Shown: positions 28,995 through 39,053, numbered from the stretch's first letter. The stretch: 64,000 nucleotides of DNA from Enterobacter cloacae (GCA_014169315.1 AP022133.1:3534001-3598000); one strand, 5' to 3'. A program made the numbers and translations. The notes: generated by a model not told the origin, from the sequence alone.

Positions 28995-29354
28995 ATGGTC
29001 ACCGCATTAATCACCGTCGCCGCTATCGCCTGGATCTGCCAGATGGCGTTTGGCGGCTGGCAAATCCACCAGTTCAACCGCGCATTCGAGGCGCTGTGCC
29101 AGAAAGGCCGCGTGGGCGTCGGGCGTTCCGGCGGACGCTTCAAACCTCGTGTGGTGATTGCGATTGCGCTGGATGAAGACGACAACGTCTGCGATTCACT
29201 CATCATGCGTGGCATGACGGTGTTCGCCAGACCGGCGAAAATCCTGGCAATCAATGGCACATCATTGCAGGAATTGCAGCCTGATGTGATCTTTCCCCAT
29301 GATCCACTCTGTCAGAATGCACTATCATTAGCGCTTAATCTGAAACATGGATAA
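28995..29354 (+). CDS. srlM: Sorbitol operon activator SrlM (GutM)
   Basis: 119-residue protein with one N-terminal hydrophobic segment (about 3-20) followed by a soluble part with the FGGWQIHQFNRAFE-like start of the GutM family. In E. coli GutM activates the sorbitol operon, by an unclear mechanism, together with the SrlR repressor. CAAGGAGC precedes the start. A 6-bp CGAAAT/ATTTCG hairpin (29380-29395) lies between it and srlR. Confidence 0.94.
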   Translation: MVTALITVAAIAWICQMAFGGWQIHQFNRAFEALCQKGRVGVGRSGGRFKPRVVIAIALDEDDNVCDSLIMRGMTVFARPAKILAINGTSLQELQPDVIFPHDPLCQNALSLALNLKHG

Positions 29355-29417
29355 TTTCGTTGTGAACGCTATAAGCTTGCGAAATTATCATTTCGTAACG
29401 TAAGGAATTGAGCGCCT

Positions 29418-30191
29418 ATGAAACCACGTCAGCGGCAGGCGGCCATTCTGGAGCATCTGCAAAAGCAGGGAAAATGCTCGGTAGAAGAACTGGCCCACTA
29501 CTTTGACACGACCGGCACGACAATACGCAAGGACCTGGTATTGCTCGAAAACTCTGGCGCAGTCATTCGAACCTACGGTGGAGTGGTGCTCAACAAAGAC
29601 GAAACCGACCCGCCTATCGACCACAAAACGCTGATCAATACGCACCAGAAAGCGCTGATTGCCGAAGCCGCCGTGAAATTTATCCACGATGGCGACTCTA
29701 TCATCCTTGATGCGGGCAGCACGGTGTTACAGATGATCCCGATGCTCAGCCGCTTTAACAACATCACGGTGATGACCAACAGCCTGCATATCGTCAACGC
29801 CCTGTCGGAAAACGACTGCGAGCAAACCATTCTGATGCCTGGCGGTACCTTCCGTAAAAAATCAGCCTCGTTTCACGGTCAACTGGCAGAGAACGCCTTC
29901 GACCACTTCAGCTTTGATAAACTCTTTATGGGCACCGACGGCATCGACCTGAATGCGGGCGTGACCACCTTCAACGAGGTGTTCAGCGTCAGCAAGGCCA
30001 TGTGCAACGCGGCACGGGAAGTGATTCTGATGGCAGATTCTTCGAAGTTTGGCCGTAAAAGCCCCAATATTGTCTGTAGCCTTGAGAGCGTCGATAAGCT
30101 GATTACCGATGCAGGTATCGATCCGGCGTTTAAAAAAGCGCTGGAAGAAAAAGGAATCGATGTGATCGTAACCGGAGAAAGAGATGAGTGA
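29418..30191 (+). CDS. srlR: Sorbitol operon repressor SrlR (GutR), DeoR family
   Basis: 257 residues. N-terminal DeoR helix-turn-helix ([24 protein letters not shown], about 5-28; split here as RQAAILEHL and SVEELAHYF) and a C-terminal sugar-phosphate sensor domain with DAGSTVLQM and ADSSKFG motifs. It represses srl genes in the absence of sorbitol. It overlaps srlQ by 8 bp. Confidence 0.96.
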   Translation: MKPRQRQAAILEHLQKQGKCSVEELAHYFDTTGTTIRKDLVLLENSGAVIRTYGGVVLNKDETDPPIDHKTLINTHQKALIAEAAVKFIHDGDSIILDAGSTVLQMIPMLSRFNNITVMTNSLHIVNALSENDCEQTILMPGGTFRKKSASFHGQLAENAFDHFSFDKLFMGTDGIDLNAGVTTFNEVFSVSKAMCNAAREVILMADSSKFGRKSPNIVCSLESVDKLITDAGIDPAFKKALEEKGIDVIVTGERDE

Positions 30192-31149
30192 TTTTCTGTT
30201 AAACGCAGGTCGCCAGACGCTGATGCTGGAGCTGCAGGAAGCCAGCCGCCTGCCGGAACGTCTTGGGGAGGATTTTGTTCGCGCAGCAAACACCATCATC
30301 CAGTGTGAAGGCAAAGTGATTGTGGCGGGTATCGGTAAATCGGGCCATATCGGTAAGAAAATTGCCGCTACGCTTGCCAGCACCGGTACCCCAGCCTTCT
30401 TCGTTCATCCTGCCGAGGCGTTGCATGGCGATCTGGGGATGATTGAAAGCCGTGACGTGATGCTGTTTATCTCCTACTCCGGTTCGGCCAAAGAGCTGGA
30501 TCTCATCATTCCACGTCTGCAGGAAAAATCCGTCGCCCTGCTGGCGATGACGGGTAAAGCCCGTTCACCGCTGGCACTGGCAGCCAAAGCGGTGCTAGAT
30601 ATTTCCGTTGAGCGTGAAGCATGCCCGATGCACCTCGCCCCAACCTCCAGCACCGTCAATACCCTGATGATGGGCGATGCGCTGGCGATGGCGGTGATGC
30701 AGGCGCGCGGTTTCAATGAAGAAGATTTTGCCCGCTCACACCCTGCGGGCGCGCTTGGCGCACGCCTGCTCAATAAAGTGCATCACCTGATGCGTACCGA
30801 CGATGCTATTCCGCAAGTCAAACTCAACACCAGCGTGATGGATGCGATGCTGGAGCTGAGCCGCACCGGGTTAGGGCTGGTCGCGGTGTGTAATGAGCAC
30901 GGTCAGGTCAACGGTGTGTTTACCGACGGCGACCTGCGCCGCTGGCTGGTGGGTGGCGGCAAGCTGGAATCGCAGGTTTCTGAAGCGATGACCAAAGGCG
31001 GGCTGACGCTGAATGCCGAAAGCCGCGCAATCGAGGCCAAAGAGGTACTGATGAAGCGCAAAATCACCGCCGCCCCGGTAGTGGATGAGAGCGGCAAGCT
31101 GTGCGGTGCCATCAACCTGCAGGACTTCTACCAGGCCGGAATTATTTAA
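30184..31149 (+). CDS. gutQ: D-arabinose 5-phosphate isomerase GutQ (SrlQ)
   Basis: 321 residues interconverting ribulose-5-phosphate and arabinose-5-phosphate, the KDO precursor. It has an N-terminal SIS domain ([20 protein letters not shown] at about 46-65; catalytic His in SRSHPAG-like ARSHPAG) and two C-terminal CBS domains (about 205-320). Its TAA stop overlaps the stop of the convergent norR by 4 bp. Confidence 0.96.
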   Translation: MSDFLLNAGRQTLMLELQEASRLPERLGEDFVRAANTIIQCEGKVIVAGIGKSGHIGKKIAATLASTGTPAFFVHPAEALHGDLGMIESRDVMLFISYSGSAKELDLIIPRLQEKSVALLAMTGKARSPLALAAKAVLDISVEREACPMHLAPTSSTVNTLMMGDALAMAVMQARGFNEEDFARSHPAGALGARLLNKVHHLMRTDDAIPQVKLNTSVMDAMLELSRTGLGLVAVCNEHGQVNGVFTDGDLRRWLVGGGKLESQVSEAMTKGGLTLNAESRAIEAKEVLMKRKITAAPVVDESGKLCGAINLQDFYQAGII

Positions 31150-32660
31150 CCCTTCAGCCCCAGACGCTTCGCCAGCCGGTGCAGGTTGGCGACGTCGGTT
31201 TCCAGCGCCCGCGCGCATGCCGCCCAGCTGCGGTTGTTCTGCTCCAGCGCGCGAGTGATCATCTGACGCTGAAACTCCTCTGTCGCGTCGCGCAGGTTTT
31301 CATTGGCAATCTCTGGCGCAGCCTGAGTGACGGCCTGAACGCTTTCATCATGCAGCGCAAAATGACGCGCGTGGATCACCACTTCATCGCCTGAACGTGT
31401 CGCCCGCGCCAGCACCACCGCGCGGTGGATCGCATGTTCCAGCTCGCGCACGTTACCCGGCCAGCCGTAGCTCAGCAGATGACTGCGCGCACCCGGGCTT
31501 AGCACGACCCGGGAAAGCCCCATTTTGAGCCGACACTGCTCGCAGAAATAGCCCGCCAGCAACACCACATCTTCACCACGCTCGCGCAGCGGCGGCACGG
31601 AAAGCGGGAACACACTCAGGCGATGGAACAAATCAGCACGAAAATTCCCGGCCAGCACCTCTTCGCGCAGATCCCGGTTAGTCGCCGCCAGCACGCGCAC
31701 GTCCACCCGTAAGCTGCGGTCATCGCCCACGCGCTGAATATCGCCGTACTGCAACACGCGCAGCAATTTAGCCTGTAACGACAACGACAATTCGCCAATT
31801 TCATCGAGGAACAGCGTGCCGTTATCCGCCATTTCAAACTTGCCGCTGCGGTTGCTGATAGCCCCGGTAAATGCCCCTTTAACGTGACCAAACAGCTCGC
31901 TCTCCGCCACGCTCTCCGGCAGTGCGGCACAGTTAAGGTACACCAGCGGATTCACCGCACGCGGTGACGCTTCGTGAATCGACTTTGCCACCAGCTCTTT
32001 ACCAGTGCCGGTTTCCCCGAAGATCAGTACGTTCAAATCGGAGGCGGCCACGATGTCGACCTCTTTTTTGAGCTGGACCATGCCCGGCGACAGGCCAATC
32101 ATCTCCGTATGAGCCACCTGCTCAAATGCCGACGGGCTACCAGGAAGAATGTTCTGGCTCTCCAGTTGTTCAATCAGCAGGGCATTATTCAGCGCCCCGG
32201 AGGCCAGCGCGGCAATCAGCCGCAGCTCTTCGTCGCTGAAAGTATCAAACTGGTCTGGCGACATCCCGTCGAGGGTCAGCGCGCCAATCAGATTTTGTCC
32301 GGCAAACAATGGCAGGCCGATGCAGGCGTGTACCTTCAGGCTCTCCTGCCCGGGGATCAGACCGTCGTAAGGATCGGGTAAATCACTGTCTGCCGGGAAG
32401 CGCACCACATCACCCGCACGGGCGATGGTTTCCAGACGCGGATGGCCTTCCAGGGTAAAGCGCCGTCCGAGTACGTCCTGCGCCAGCCCGTCGATGGCCA
32501 ACGGAATAAATTGCCGCCCTTCGTAGCGGAGTAGTGCCGAAGCGTCACATGCCAGCACGTGACGCAGTGTGGAGATCAGCCGCTGAAAGCGATCCTGATG
32601 CCCAATACCGGTTTGCAGTTCAATGGCGATTTTCGCCAGCACGTCTACGGAAAAACTCAT
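31146..32660 (-). CDS. norR: Nitric oxide-responsive sigma-54 activator NorR
   Basis: 504 residues from [12 protein letters not shown], the E. coli length; a 10-codon upstream extension is rejected. It has a GAF domain with a non-haem iron NO sensor (about 1-170), an AAA+ domain with Walker A GETGTGKE (about 210-217) and the sigma-54 contact loop GAFTGA (about 262-267), and a Fis-type HTH at the C-terminus ([11 protein letters not shown]). It activates norVW from three enhancer sites in the divergent promoter region. Confidence 0.97.
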   Translation of the reverse strand: MSFSVDVLAKIAIELQTGIGHQDRFQRLISTLRHVLACDASALLRYEGRQFIPLAIDGLAQDVLGRRFTLEGHPRLETIARAGDVVRFPADSDLPDPYDGLIPGQESLKVHACIGLPLFAGQNLIGALTLDGMSPDQFDTFSDEELRLIAALASGALNNALLIEQLESQNILPGSPSAFEQVAHTEMIGLSPGMVQLKKEVDIVAASDLNVLIFGETGTGKELVAKSIHEASPRAVNPLVYLNCAALPESVAESELFGHVKGAFTGAISNRSGKFEMADNGTLFLDEIGELSLSLQAKLLRVLQYGDIQRVGDDRSLRVDVRVLAATNRDLREEVLAGNFRADLFHRLSVFPLSVPPLRERGEDVVLLAGYFCEQCRLKMGLSRVVLSPGARSHLLSYGWPGNVRELEHAIHRAVVLARATRSGDEVVIHARHFALHDESVQAVTQAAPEIANENLRDATEEFQRQMITRALEQNNRSWAACARALETDVANLHRLAKRLGLKG

Positions 32661-32672
32661 CTGCGCCTCACT

Positions 32673-32683
32673 GTCATTTTGAC
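32673..32683. promoter_or_regulatory. NorR enhancer site 1
   Basis: GTCATTTTGAC fits GT-N7-AC. First of three sites spaced 21 and 24 bp apart between norR and norV. Confidence 0.85.
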
Positions 32684-32693
32684 AACTCATATT

Positions 32694-32704
32694 GTCATAT
32701 TGAC
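32694..32704. promoter_or_regulatory. NorR enhancer site 2
   Basis: GTCATATTGAC fits GT-N7-AC. In E. coli all three sites are needed for full norV activation. Confidence 0.85.
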
Positions 32705-32717
32705 AGCTTCAGTGATA

Positions 32718-32728
32718 GTCATAATGAC
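32718..32728. promoter_or_regulatory. NorR enhancer site 3
   Basis: GTCATAATGAC fits GT-N7-AC. Nearest to the sigma-54 promoter. Confidence 0.85.
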
Positions 32729-32782
32729 TACCCATTACGGATAACAAAATAAAAAATACATAAAAATCAATATAATAAAAAG

Positions 32783-32798
32783 TTGGCACGCAACTTGA
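32783..32798 (+). promoter_or_regulatory. norVW sigma-54 promoter
   Basis: TTGGCAC at the -24 region and TTGA at the -12 region give GG-N10-GA, close to the TGGCAC-N5-TTGC consensus (last base differs). It is 48 bp upstream of norV. Confidence 0.8.
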
Positions 32799-32846
32799 TA
32801 TAAGCAAAACATCTTATTTAAAAATGCCGTATTAATTGAGGTTGCT

Positions 32847-34295
32847 ATGTCTATTCTGGTTAAAAATAACATTCATTGGGTTGGCCAACGTGACTGGGAA
32901 GTACGTGATTTCCACGGAACGGAGTACAAAACGCTGCGCGGCAGCAGCTATAACAGCTATCTCATCCGTGAAGGGAAAAACGTGCTGATTGATACCGTCG
33001 ATCACAAATTCAGCCGCGAGTTCGTGCAGAACCTGCGTAACGAAATCGACCTGGACGCACTCGACTACATCATCATCAACCACGCGGAAGAAGACCACGC
33101 CGGTGCGCTGACCGAGCTGATGTCTTACATTCCGAATACCCCTATTTATTGCACCGCCAACGCTATCGACTCCATTAACGGCCACCACCACCATCCGGAG
33201 TGGAATTTCCATACCGTAAAAACCGGCGACTCACTGGATATCGGTAACGGCAAACAGTTGATCTTCGTTGAAACCCCCATGCTGCACTGGCCTGACAGCA
33301 TGATGACCTACATGACCGGCGACGCGGTGCTGTTCAGTAACGACGCCTTCGGCCAGCACTACTGCGACGAACGTCTGTTCAATGACGAAGTGGATCAGAC
33401 CGAACTGTTTGAGCAGTGCCAGCGCTACTACGCCAACATCCTGACCCCGTTCAGCCGTCTGGTCACGCCAAAAATCACCGAGATCCTCGGCTTCAACCTG
33501 CCGGTAGATATGATTGCCACCTCTCACGGCGTGGTGTGGCGTGAAAACCCAACCCAGATTGTGGAGCTGTACCTGAAATGGGCAGCAGATTATCAGGAAG
33601 ACCGCATCACACTCTTCTACGACACCATGTCCAACAACACCCGCATGATGGCTGACGCCATTGCCCAGGGTATCAACGAAGTTGACCCGAATGTGGCGGT
33701 AAAAATCTTTAACGTGGCGCGCAGCGATAAAAACGAGATCCTGACCAACGTCTTCCGCTCTAAAGGCGTGCTGGTAGGCACCTCCACCATGAACAACGTG
33801 ATGATGCCGAAAATTGCCGGCCTGGTGGAAGAGATGACCGGCCTGCGTTTTCGTAACAAACGCGCCAGCGCCTTTGGCTCACACGGCTGGAGCGGCGGTG
33901 CGGTAGACCGTCTGTCTACCCGCCTGCAGGATGCCGGTTTTGAGATGTCCATGAGCCTGAAGGCAAAATGGCGTCCGGATATCGACGCACTGGAACTCTG
34001 CCGCCAGCATGGCCGTGACATTGCACGTCAGTGGGCGCTCGCTCCATTACCAGACGTGGCGGTAAAAACCAGCGCACAACAGGAAGCCTGCGCCTGTGCT
34101 GCGGCCGCCACCGCTAACCTCGGCCCGCGCATGCAGTGCAGCGTCTGCCAGTGGATCTACGACCCGGAACTGGGCGAGCCGCTGCAGGATGTTGCCCCAG
34201 GAACGCCGTGGAGCGATGTGCCAGACAACTTCCTTTGCCCGGAATGTTCGCTCGGTAAAGACGTCTTTGATGAGCTGGGTACGGAGGCAAAATGA
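32847..34295 (+). CDS. norV: Anaerobic nitric oxide reductase flavorubredoxin NorV
   Basis: 482 residues (479 in E. coli) that reduce NO to N2O under anaerobic conditions. The metallo-beta-lactamase domain holds the diiron site with [11 protein letters not shown] (about 78-88), and a flavodoxin domain (FMN) begins at the [11 protein letters not shown] stretch, about 254-264. A C-terminal rubredoxin has [10 protein letters not shown] and CPECSLG cysteine pairs (about 432-474). Electrons come from NorW. It overlaps norW by 4 bp. Confidence 0.98.
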   Translation: MSILVKNNIHWVGQRDWEVRDFHGTEYKTLRGSSYNSYLIREGKNVLIDTVDHKFSREFVQNLRNEIDLDALDYIIINHAEEDHAGALTELMSYIPNTPIYCTANAIDSINGHHHHPEWNFHTVKTGDSLDIGNGKQLIFVETPMLHWPDSMMTYMTGDAVLFSNDAFGQHYCDERLFNDEVDQTELFEQCQRYYANILTPFSRLVTPKITEILGFNLPVDMIATSHGVVWRENPTQIVELYLKWAADYQEDRITLFYDTMSNNTRMMADAIAQGINEVDPNVAVKIFNVARSDKNEILTNVFRSKGVLVGTSTMNNVMMPKIAGLVEEMTGLRFRNKRASAFGSHGWSGGAVDRLSTRLQDAGFEMSMSLKAKWRPDIDALELCRQHGRDIARQWALAPLPDVAVKTSAQQEACACAAAATANLGPRMQCSVCQWIYDPELGEPLQDVAPGTPWSDVPDNFLCPECSLGKDVFDELGTEAK

Positions 34296-35425
34296 GCAAC
34301 GGTATCGTCATCATCGGCTCGGGCTTTGCTGCCCGCCAGCTGGTGAAAAATATCCGCAAACAGGATGCTAATGTGCCGCTGACGGTGATCGCCGCCGACA
34401 GCATGGATGAGTACAACAAACCTGATTTAAGCCACGTCATTAGCCAGAACCAACGTGCCGACGATCTCACCCGCCAGAGCGCGGGAGAGTTCGCGGAGCA
34501 ATTTAACCTGAACCTGTTTCCGTACACCTGGGTTACCGATATCGACGCTGCCGCCCATGTGGTGAAAGCGAAAGAGAAAACCTGGCAGTACGACAAGCTG
34601 GTTCTGGCTACGGGGGCATCAGCGTTTGTGCCACCGGTTGAAGGGCGTGAGCTGATGATTACGCTCAACAGCCAACAGGAGTATCAGGCCAGTGAAACGT
34701 GGCTTCGTGACGCGCAACGGGTGATGATTGTCGGCGGCGGCCTGATTGGCACTGAGCTGGCGATGGATTTCTGTCGTGCGGGTAAATCCGTCACTCTGCT
34801 CGACCACGCTGCCAGCATTCTGTCAGCGCTAATGCCCGCAGAAGTAAGCAGTCGCTTACAGCATCGTCTGACCGATATGGGTGTACATCTGCTGCTGAAA
34901 TCTCAGCTGCAAAGTCTGGCTAAAACAGAGAACGGTATTCGCGTCACGCTCGACCGTAATCGCCATGTTGAGGTGGATGTGGTGGTTGCGGCCACGGGTC
35001 TGCGCCCGGAAATCGGTCTGGCGCAACGTGCCGGAGCCGGGACGAACCGTGGCGTGAAGGTGGACAGCTACCTGCAAACCACGCAGCCGGATATTTACGC
35101 GCTGGGTGACTGCGCCGAAATCAACGGCCAGGTACTGCCGTTCCTGCAGCCGATTCAATTAAGTGCGATGTATCTGGCGAAAAATCTGCTTGGCGCTTCT
35201 GCACCACTGAAATTACCCGCCATGCTGGTGAAGGTGAAAACACCGGAGTTACCGCTGCATCTCGCAGGCGAAACGCAGCGCCAGGATCTGAACTGGCACA
35301 TCGCTATTGAACCCCAGGGCATGGTGGCCCGGGGATCCGATCATGACGGTCAGGTGCGCGCTTTTGTGGTTAGTGAAGACCGGATGAAGGAGGCTTTCGC
35401 ACTACTGAAATCATTGCCCGCTTAA
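34292..35425 (+). CDS. norW: Flavorubredoxin NADH reductase NorW
   Basis: 377-residue FAD enzyme passing electrons from NADH to the rubredoxin domain of NorV. FAD-binding [15 protein letters not shown] is at the N-terminus, the NAD motif [14 protein letters not shown] is near residues 147-160, and a second FAD motif is [10 protein letters not shown]. Length equals E. coli. It is coupled to norV and followed by a strong intrinsic terminator. Confidence 0.97.
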   Translation: MSNGIVIIGSGFAARQLVKNIRKQDANVPLTVIAADSMDEYNKPDLSHVISQNQRADDLTRQSAGEFAEQFNLNLFPYTWVTDIDAAAHVVKAKEKTWQYDKLVLATGASAFVPPVEGRELMITLNSQQEYQASETWLRDAQRVMIVGGGLIGTELAMDFCRAGKSVTLLDHAASILSALMPAEVSSRLQHRLTDMGVHLLLKSQLQSLAKTENGIRVTLDRNRHVEVDVVVAATGLRPEIGLAQRAGAGTNRGVKVDSYLQTTQPDIYALGDCAEINGQVLPFLQPIQLSAMYLAKNLLGASAPLKLPAMLVKVKTPELPLHLAGETQRQDLNWHIAIEPQGMVARGSDHDGQVRAFVVSEDRMKEAFALLKSLPA

Positions 35426-35468
35426 CCCTCTTACCACACTTACTTAACCTTAGGATTTTCTTATCCGT

Positions 35469-35496
35469 AGCCCCGACGTCCCGGGGCTTTTTTTTT
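35469..35496 (+). terminator. norVW terminator
   Basis: AGCCCCG and CGGGGCT form a stem around ACGTCC, followed by nine T residues, 44 bp after the norW stop. Confidence 0.92.
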
Positions 35497-35664
35497 GCGT
35501 ATTTTATTCAACAAAAGAATACAAATCAGATAAATCATCGTCATTAATCCCTTATTCATTACATCCATGAATATTTAAATGCGGAACACCTGAAAAACAT
35601 CAACCTGTTTTATTCCATGTTCCCGGCTTACTCTGACAGTGAATTAATCAGCCGGAGACATCCC

Positions 35665-35823
35665 ATGGCCACTTTTAGCAAAGAGCTTAACTATCTTTCT
35701 GCCTATTTTAAACAGACAAAGAAAGCAGAACATATTTTATTTCGCTGGCTGTATCTCAGCCCGGAAGCCCGTATTGAGCGTCTGCGTGAATTGATGATGC
35801 CGATGAGCAATGTTAAGCGGTAA
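35665..35823 (+). CDS. Small protein with SgrT-like pattern (52 aa)
   Basis: ATG at 35665 has GGAGA at about 35655-35659; an upstream ATG at 35617 would add 16 residues. The protein is basic and contains YLSAYFKQTKK, FRWLYLSP and RIERLRELM. E. coli SgrT, as I remember it, has FYQHYFTAT, LRWLS and RLTMLEGLM in the same order, so the spacing Y-x3-YF...RWL...R-x3-L-x2-LM is shared. SgrT inhibits the glucose PTS EIICB and is encoded within the SgrS sRNA beside sgrR. Here the nearest SgrR-family gene starts 566 bp downstream on the same strand, and I see no SgrS-like pairing region. Homology is a guess; the ORF itself is likely real. Confidence 0.5.
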   Translation: MATFSKELNYLSAYFKQTKKAEHILFRWLYLSPEARIERLRELMMPMSNVKR

Positions 35824-35825
35824 CC

Positions 35826-35893
35826 ACCTGGTGACCCTACGCTGACGCGGGCCTGTGGATTTTGCAGGCCGGGTAAGCGTAGGGTCATCAGGT
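35826..35893. repeat. Long inverted repeat downstream of the small ORF
   Basis: ACCTGGTGACCCTACGCT (35826-35843) pairs with AGCGTAGGGTCATCAGGT (35876-35893) with 17 of 18 matches, and a REP-like core (GCCTG..CAGGCCGGGT) lies between the arms. It would form a very stable hairpin. No T-run follows on the plus strand. Confidence 0.8.
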
Positions 35894-36059
35894 AAAAAAC
35901 AGGAACAAATTATTTAACTCTTCATCGTTTATTTAAAGAATGACTTATTAAAAACATCACAGAAATTAATTTATCCCACATCACACTTTTCTTCTTCACG
36001 CTTTTACATTAAAACAAAAACTGTTGTTTTTCGTTGTGAATGATGTCCTCTTTGGGATC

Positions 36060-36255
36060 CTGTCTCATGAACGCATATCGCAACATTACCCGTTGCCGCT
36101 ATATCATTACGCCTGGGCCAACCTGACGTTTTTAATATTCCGTTTATATCGCGTGGATTCGTGGCCACATATGGCCTTCCGTACAGCACGGTATTGATAC
36201 CTTCAGCGTGCTGGACGAGCCCGCGCTGAAGATCCGCCCGCAGATCGAAGCCTGA
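36060..36255 (+). pseudogene. Degenerate coding remnant, identity unknown
   Basis: Coding-like composition is interrupted by stops and apparent frame changes. The last intact piece reads GIDTFSVLDEPALKIRPQIEA before TGA. No family assigned. Confidence 0.25.
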
Positions 36256-36261
36256 TACATC

Positions 36262-36295
36262 CCCTCACCCTCCGCCAAAATGGCGAGGGTGAGGG
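36262..36295. repeat. Intergenic hairpin repeat, copy 6
   Basis: CCCTCACCCTCCGCCA pairs with TGGCGAGGGTGAGGG around AAA. Same family as copy 1. Confidence 0.65.
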
Positions 36296-36389
36296 AATAA
36301 AACCGGAACACTTTATATATCCCTGCCTTATTTATTCCGCAAAACCACTTACACTCTCATCATGCCCCTTTCACCACCGGTACGTCGTC

Positions 36390-38057
36390 ATGCGCCAGCT
36401 TCAGAAAATCCGTCAGTATCAACGGCTTTACCAGCACTACGGTGCGGAGCCAAAGCCCACGACTATTGCTGAAGTTGCTGAGGTCGCGCTGTGCAGTGAA
36501 CGTCATGTGCGCACGTTACTGCGCCAGCTCACGCAAAGCGGATGGTTAAGCTGGCATGCGCACCCAGGACGTGGACATCGCGCCATTCTGCATTGCCTGG
36601 CGACCACCAGTGAACTCAGCGCGCCGCTGATGCACGCTTGTCTCGAAAAAGGGGATTACCAGAGTGCATTACAGCTGGCCGATGGCGATCCGGCCAGTCT
36701 GCATCACATCATCACCCCATTTTTGGGCGGGAAATGGCTTAAGCACCAGCCAACCTTGCGTATTCCGTGGTATCGCCCGCTGACGTCACTTCATCCGGCA
36801 CTACAGCGCCGCCGCGCCGAACAGCATATTATCTGCGCGGTACACGCAGGGCTGACGCGCTATACACCCGGTCAGCCGCACCCGATACCCGATTTAGCCC
36901 ATCACTGGAATGCCAGTGAAGACAAACGCCGCTGGCGTTTTTACCTGCGCAGCGGCGCACACTGGCATAACGGGCAAGCCATTAGCGATGAAGATATTCT
37001 CAGTGCGCTACAACAGGTACTGGCTGACCCGGCACGTAATGTGGGGTTGAGACACGTTAAGGAGACGTCGCTTGTCGCCCCCTGGTGTCTGGAGATAAAC
37101 CTGAACACGCCTGATGCCATGCTGGCACACCGTCTTGCGCATCACGTTTGTCGTCTTCCGCACCCGCAACAGCCTGATGTCGGTGCCGGGCCGTTTGCCA
37201 TCGCCCATCACCACTCGCACTACCTGCGCCTTGAGCGCCAGCCCTGGTACTTTGCCGCTCATCCACTGCTGCATGCGATTGAGTTCTGGCGAACCCGCAC
37301 AGAAGCAGATAAACCGGCGTGGATCACCGTCGGGAAGGGACAAAACGCGCAGGAAGCCATTACCTCGACCAGCGAGGGATTCGCGTGGTTAATGGTGAAC
37401 GCCACATTGCCCCCACCGCTGGCTGCCTGGCTGCGCCGGGAAATTCTGTCAATTAATCAGCAACATTTTGCCCATCGGGATGATTTAGAAACCAGGACGG
37501 CAATACTGCCTGGCCTGACGACACCAGAATATCCGGAAACATCCGGAGTAAAACTTCCCGCCACCCTTGCGCTGGTTTGCTACCACACCCCAGAACTGTG
37601 CGAGCTGGCCAGCATGCTGCAAACGCGTCTGAGAAAGCACGGTTGCGAATTGACAATCAGCAGGAAAGATCGCGAAGAATGGCATACACATAACGCACTG
37701 ACGCAGGCCGATCTGTTGCTCGGTGACTATCTGGCGGGCGGACTTCCGGGATTTGCGCTGGCAGAGTGGTTTACTGACGAACCGGCCTGGGCCACTGCAC
37801 TGGGCGAAGACATATGGCAAAAAGAGAAGCAGAAGCTGATGGGATATTGCGGGAGCGAGGAGAGCCTGAGTAACCTCCTGCCCTCCTTTTTTCAATCTCT
37901 GCTCGAAAGCGGCGCATGTACGCCGCTGTTCCACTATCGCTATCGCATCAACACGATGGAAAATGTGCAGGACATTGTGCTGACGGCCGGAGGCTGGCTT
38001 GATTTCACTCGCGCCTGGTTACCCCCCGCTCAGGAACGCACGACCAGCGCATCGTAG
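36390..38057 (+). CDS. SgrR-family transcriptional regulator, YbaE-like
   Basis: 555 residues. An N-terminal winged helix (RQYQRLYQHYG; CSERHVRTLLRQLTQSGWLSW, about 31-51) is followed by a solute-binding-protein-like domain of the oligopeptide family (RIPWYRPL at about 124-131; HWNASEDKRRWRFYLRSGAHWHNG). The whole layout and many local segments resemble E. coli YbaE and, less, SgrR. SgrR senses sugar-phosphate stress; YbaE's ligand is unknown. The next gene downstream is a convergent nickel permease whose end overlaps this one by 28 bp. The start lacks an obvious ribosome site. Target genes are unknown. Confidence 0.85.
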   Translation: MRQLQKIRQYQRLYQHYGAEPKPTTIAEVAEVALCSERHVRTLLRQLTQSGWLSWHAHPGRGHRAILHCLATTSELSAPLMHACLEKGDYQSALQLADGDPASLHHIITPFLGGKWLKHQPTLRIPWYRPLTSLHPALQRRRAEQHIICAVHAGLTRYTPGQPHPIPDLAHHWNASEDKRRWRFYLRSGAHWHNGQAISDEDILSALQQVLADPARNVGLRHVKETSLVAPWCLEINLNTPDAMLAHRLAHHVCRLPHPQQPDVGAGPFAIAHHHSHYLRLERQPWYFAAHPLLHAIEFWRTRTEADKPAWITVGKGQNAQEAITSTSEGFAWLMVNATLPPPLAAWLRREILSINQQHFAHRDDLETRTAILPGLTTPEYPETSGVKLPATLALVCYHTPELCELASMLQTRLRKHGCELTISRKDREEWHTHNALTQADLLLGDYLAGGLPGFALAEWFTDEPAWATALGEDIWQKEKQKLMGYCGSEESLSNLLPSFFQSLLESGACTPLFHYRYRINTMENVQDIVLTAGGWLDFTRAWLPPAQERTTSAS

Positions 38058-39052
38058 CCACGCCAGCGGTAGTTGATCATGGAGATCAGCCAGCAGGCGA
38101 TAAACAGCCCCACCACCACAAATCCGGCGTTGCCCAGGTTGTCATTAACCTCGCCAATCAGATCCCAGATGCCACCGGTCAGGGCAAATTTGTCCATCAG
38201 CAGACCCAGCGCTTCCAGGCCGCCGATGAACAGGGCCACCACCACAGAGGTACCGGTGATGGTCATGTTGTAGTAGAGCTTGCGCTGCGGTTTGTTGAAT
38301 GCCCAGCCGTAGGCTCCCACCATCAGCAAATTGTCGAGGGTATCCACCAGCGCCATACCGCTGGCGAAAAGTGCCGGGAAGATCATGATTGACCACACCG
38401 ACATGCCGTTTGAGGCACTGGCGGCGGAGATCCCAAGCACGCCAATTTCCGTCGCGGTATCAAATCCCAGACCGAACAGGAAACCAACCAGATACATCTG
38501 CCAGCTCTTGTTTACCAGGCGAAACGTTGCACCAAACAGCCAGTTCATCACCCCACCAGATGCCGGAAGCGTGATGTCGCCGCACGTTGGATGACCGTTT
38601 TTCAGCGCCTGAAAATTACGCCAGACGCCACGTAAAATCACCATATTGACCAGCGCCATCGCCAGCAGAAACGTCGCAGAAACCGCCGTGCCAATCAGGC
38701 TGCCCGTCTCATGAAACCAGGCCATATTCTTCTGAAACGCCGTGGCCGTAGCGGCAATGGCAATGGAGGCCAGCACCACGATGGTGGAGTGCCCCAGTGA
38801 AAACCACGCCCCCACACCGGACGGGCGTTTGCCCTGTTGCATCATCTTACGCGTAACGGTATCAATGGCCGCAATGTGGTCGGCATCCACCGCATGACGC
38901 AGTCCGTAGCACCAGGCGAGCAGGCTTGCCGCCATCAGCGCCGTGCTGCCGCTGAAGGTTTGCCAGGCCCATCCCCAGGCCAGAAGATTAGCCATTACCA
39001 GAGCCAGCAGCAGGAGCGCCGCACGAGGTTCATTGCGTAAAAGTCGTAACAT
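38030..39052 (-). CDS. NiCoT-family nickel/cobalt permease (HoxN/NixA type)
   Basis: 340-residue membrane protein with about eight hydrophobic segments. The NiCoT signature HAVDADHIAAIDTVTRK (about 53-69, His/Asp metal site in helix II) and the helix motifs GLGFDTATEIGVL and a LFASGMALVDTLDN segment are complete. The start at 39052 follows the hypF stop (TAA) by one base, with AAGGAC inside the hypF end as ribosome site; the frame extends further upstream but inside hypF. This coupling implies nickel uptake for hydrogenase maturation. Its 3' end overlaps the convergent YbaE-like gene by 28 bp. Confidence 0.93.
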   Translation of the reverse strand: MLRLLRNEPRAALLLLALVMANLLAWGWAWQTFSGSTALMAASLLAWCYGLRHAVDADHIAAIDTVTRKMMQQGKRPSGVGAWFSLGHSTIVVLASIAIAATATAFQKNMAWFHETGSLIGTAVSATFLLAMALVNMVILRGVWRNFQALKNGHPTCGDITLPASGGVMNWLFGATFRLVNKSWQMYLVGFLFGLGFDTATEIGVLGISAASASNGMSVWSIMIFPALFASGMALVDTLDNLLMVGAYGWAFNKPQRKLYYNMTITGTSVVVALFIGGLEALGLLMDKFALTGGIWDLIGEVNDNLGNAGFVVVGLFIACWLISMINYRWRGYDALVVRS

Positions 39053-39053
39053 T

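Larger units (their letters stand above)
35824..36389. other. 566-bp gap: long inverted repeat, AT-rich stretch and broken coding debris
   Basis: After the long palindrome (35826-35893) comes an AT-rich section to about 36020. From about 36060 to 36255 the composition becomes coding-like; frames can be read in pieces (MNAYRNITRCRYIITPG; then after stops GIDTFSVLDEPALKIRPQIEA before a TGA at 36254), which looks like the remains of one or two lost genes. I could not name them. A hairpin repeat lies at 36262-36295. Confidence 0.5.

Noticed and set aside
36060..36150. Remnant of a REP-associated transposase (YRxYxxPG-like MNAYRNITRCRYIITPG)
   Set aside because: The resemblance covers only a few residues, and none of the later HUH or C-terminal motifs is present.
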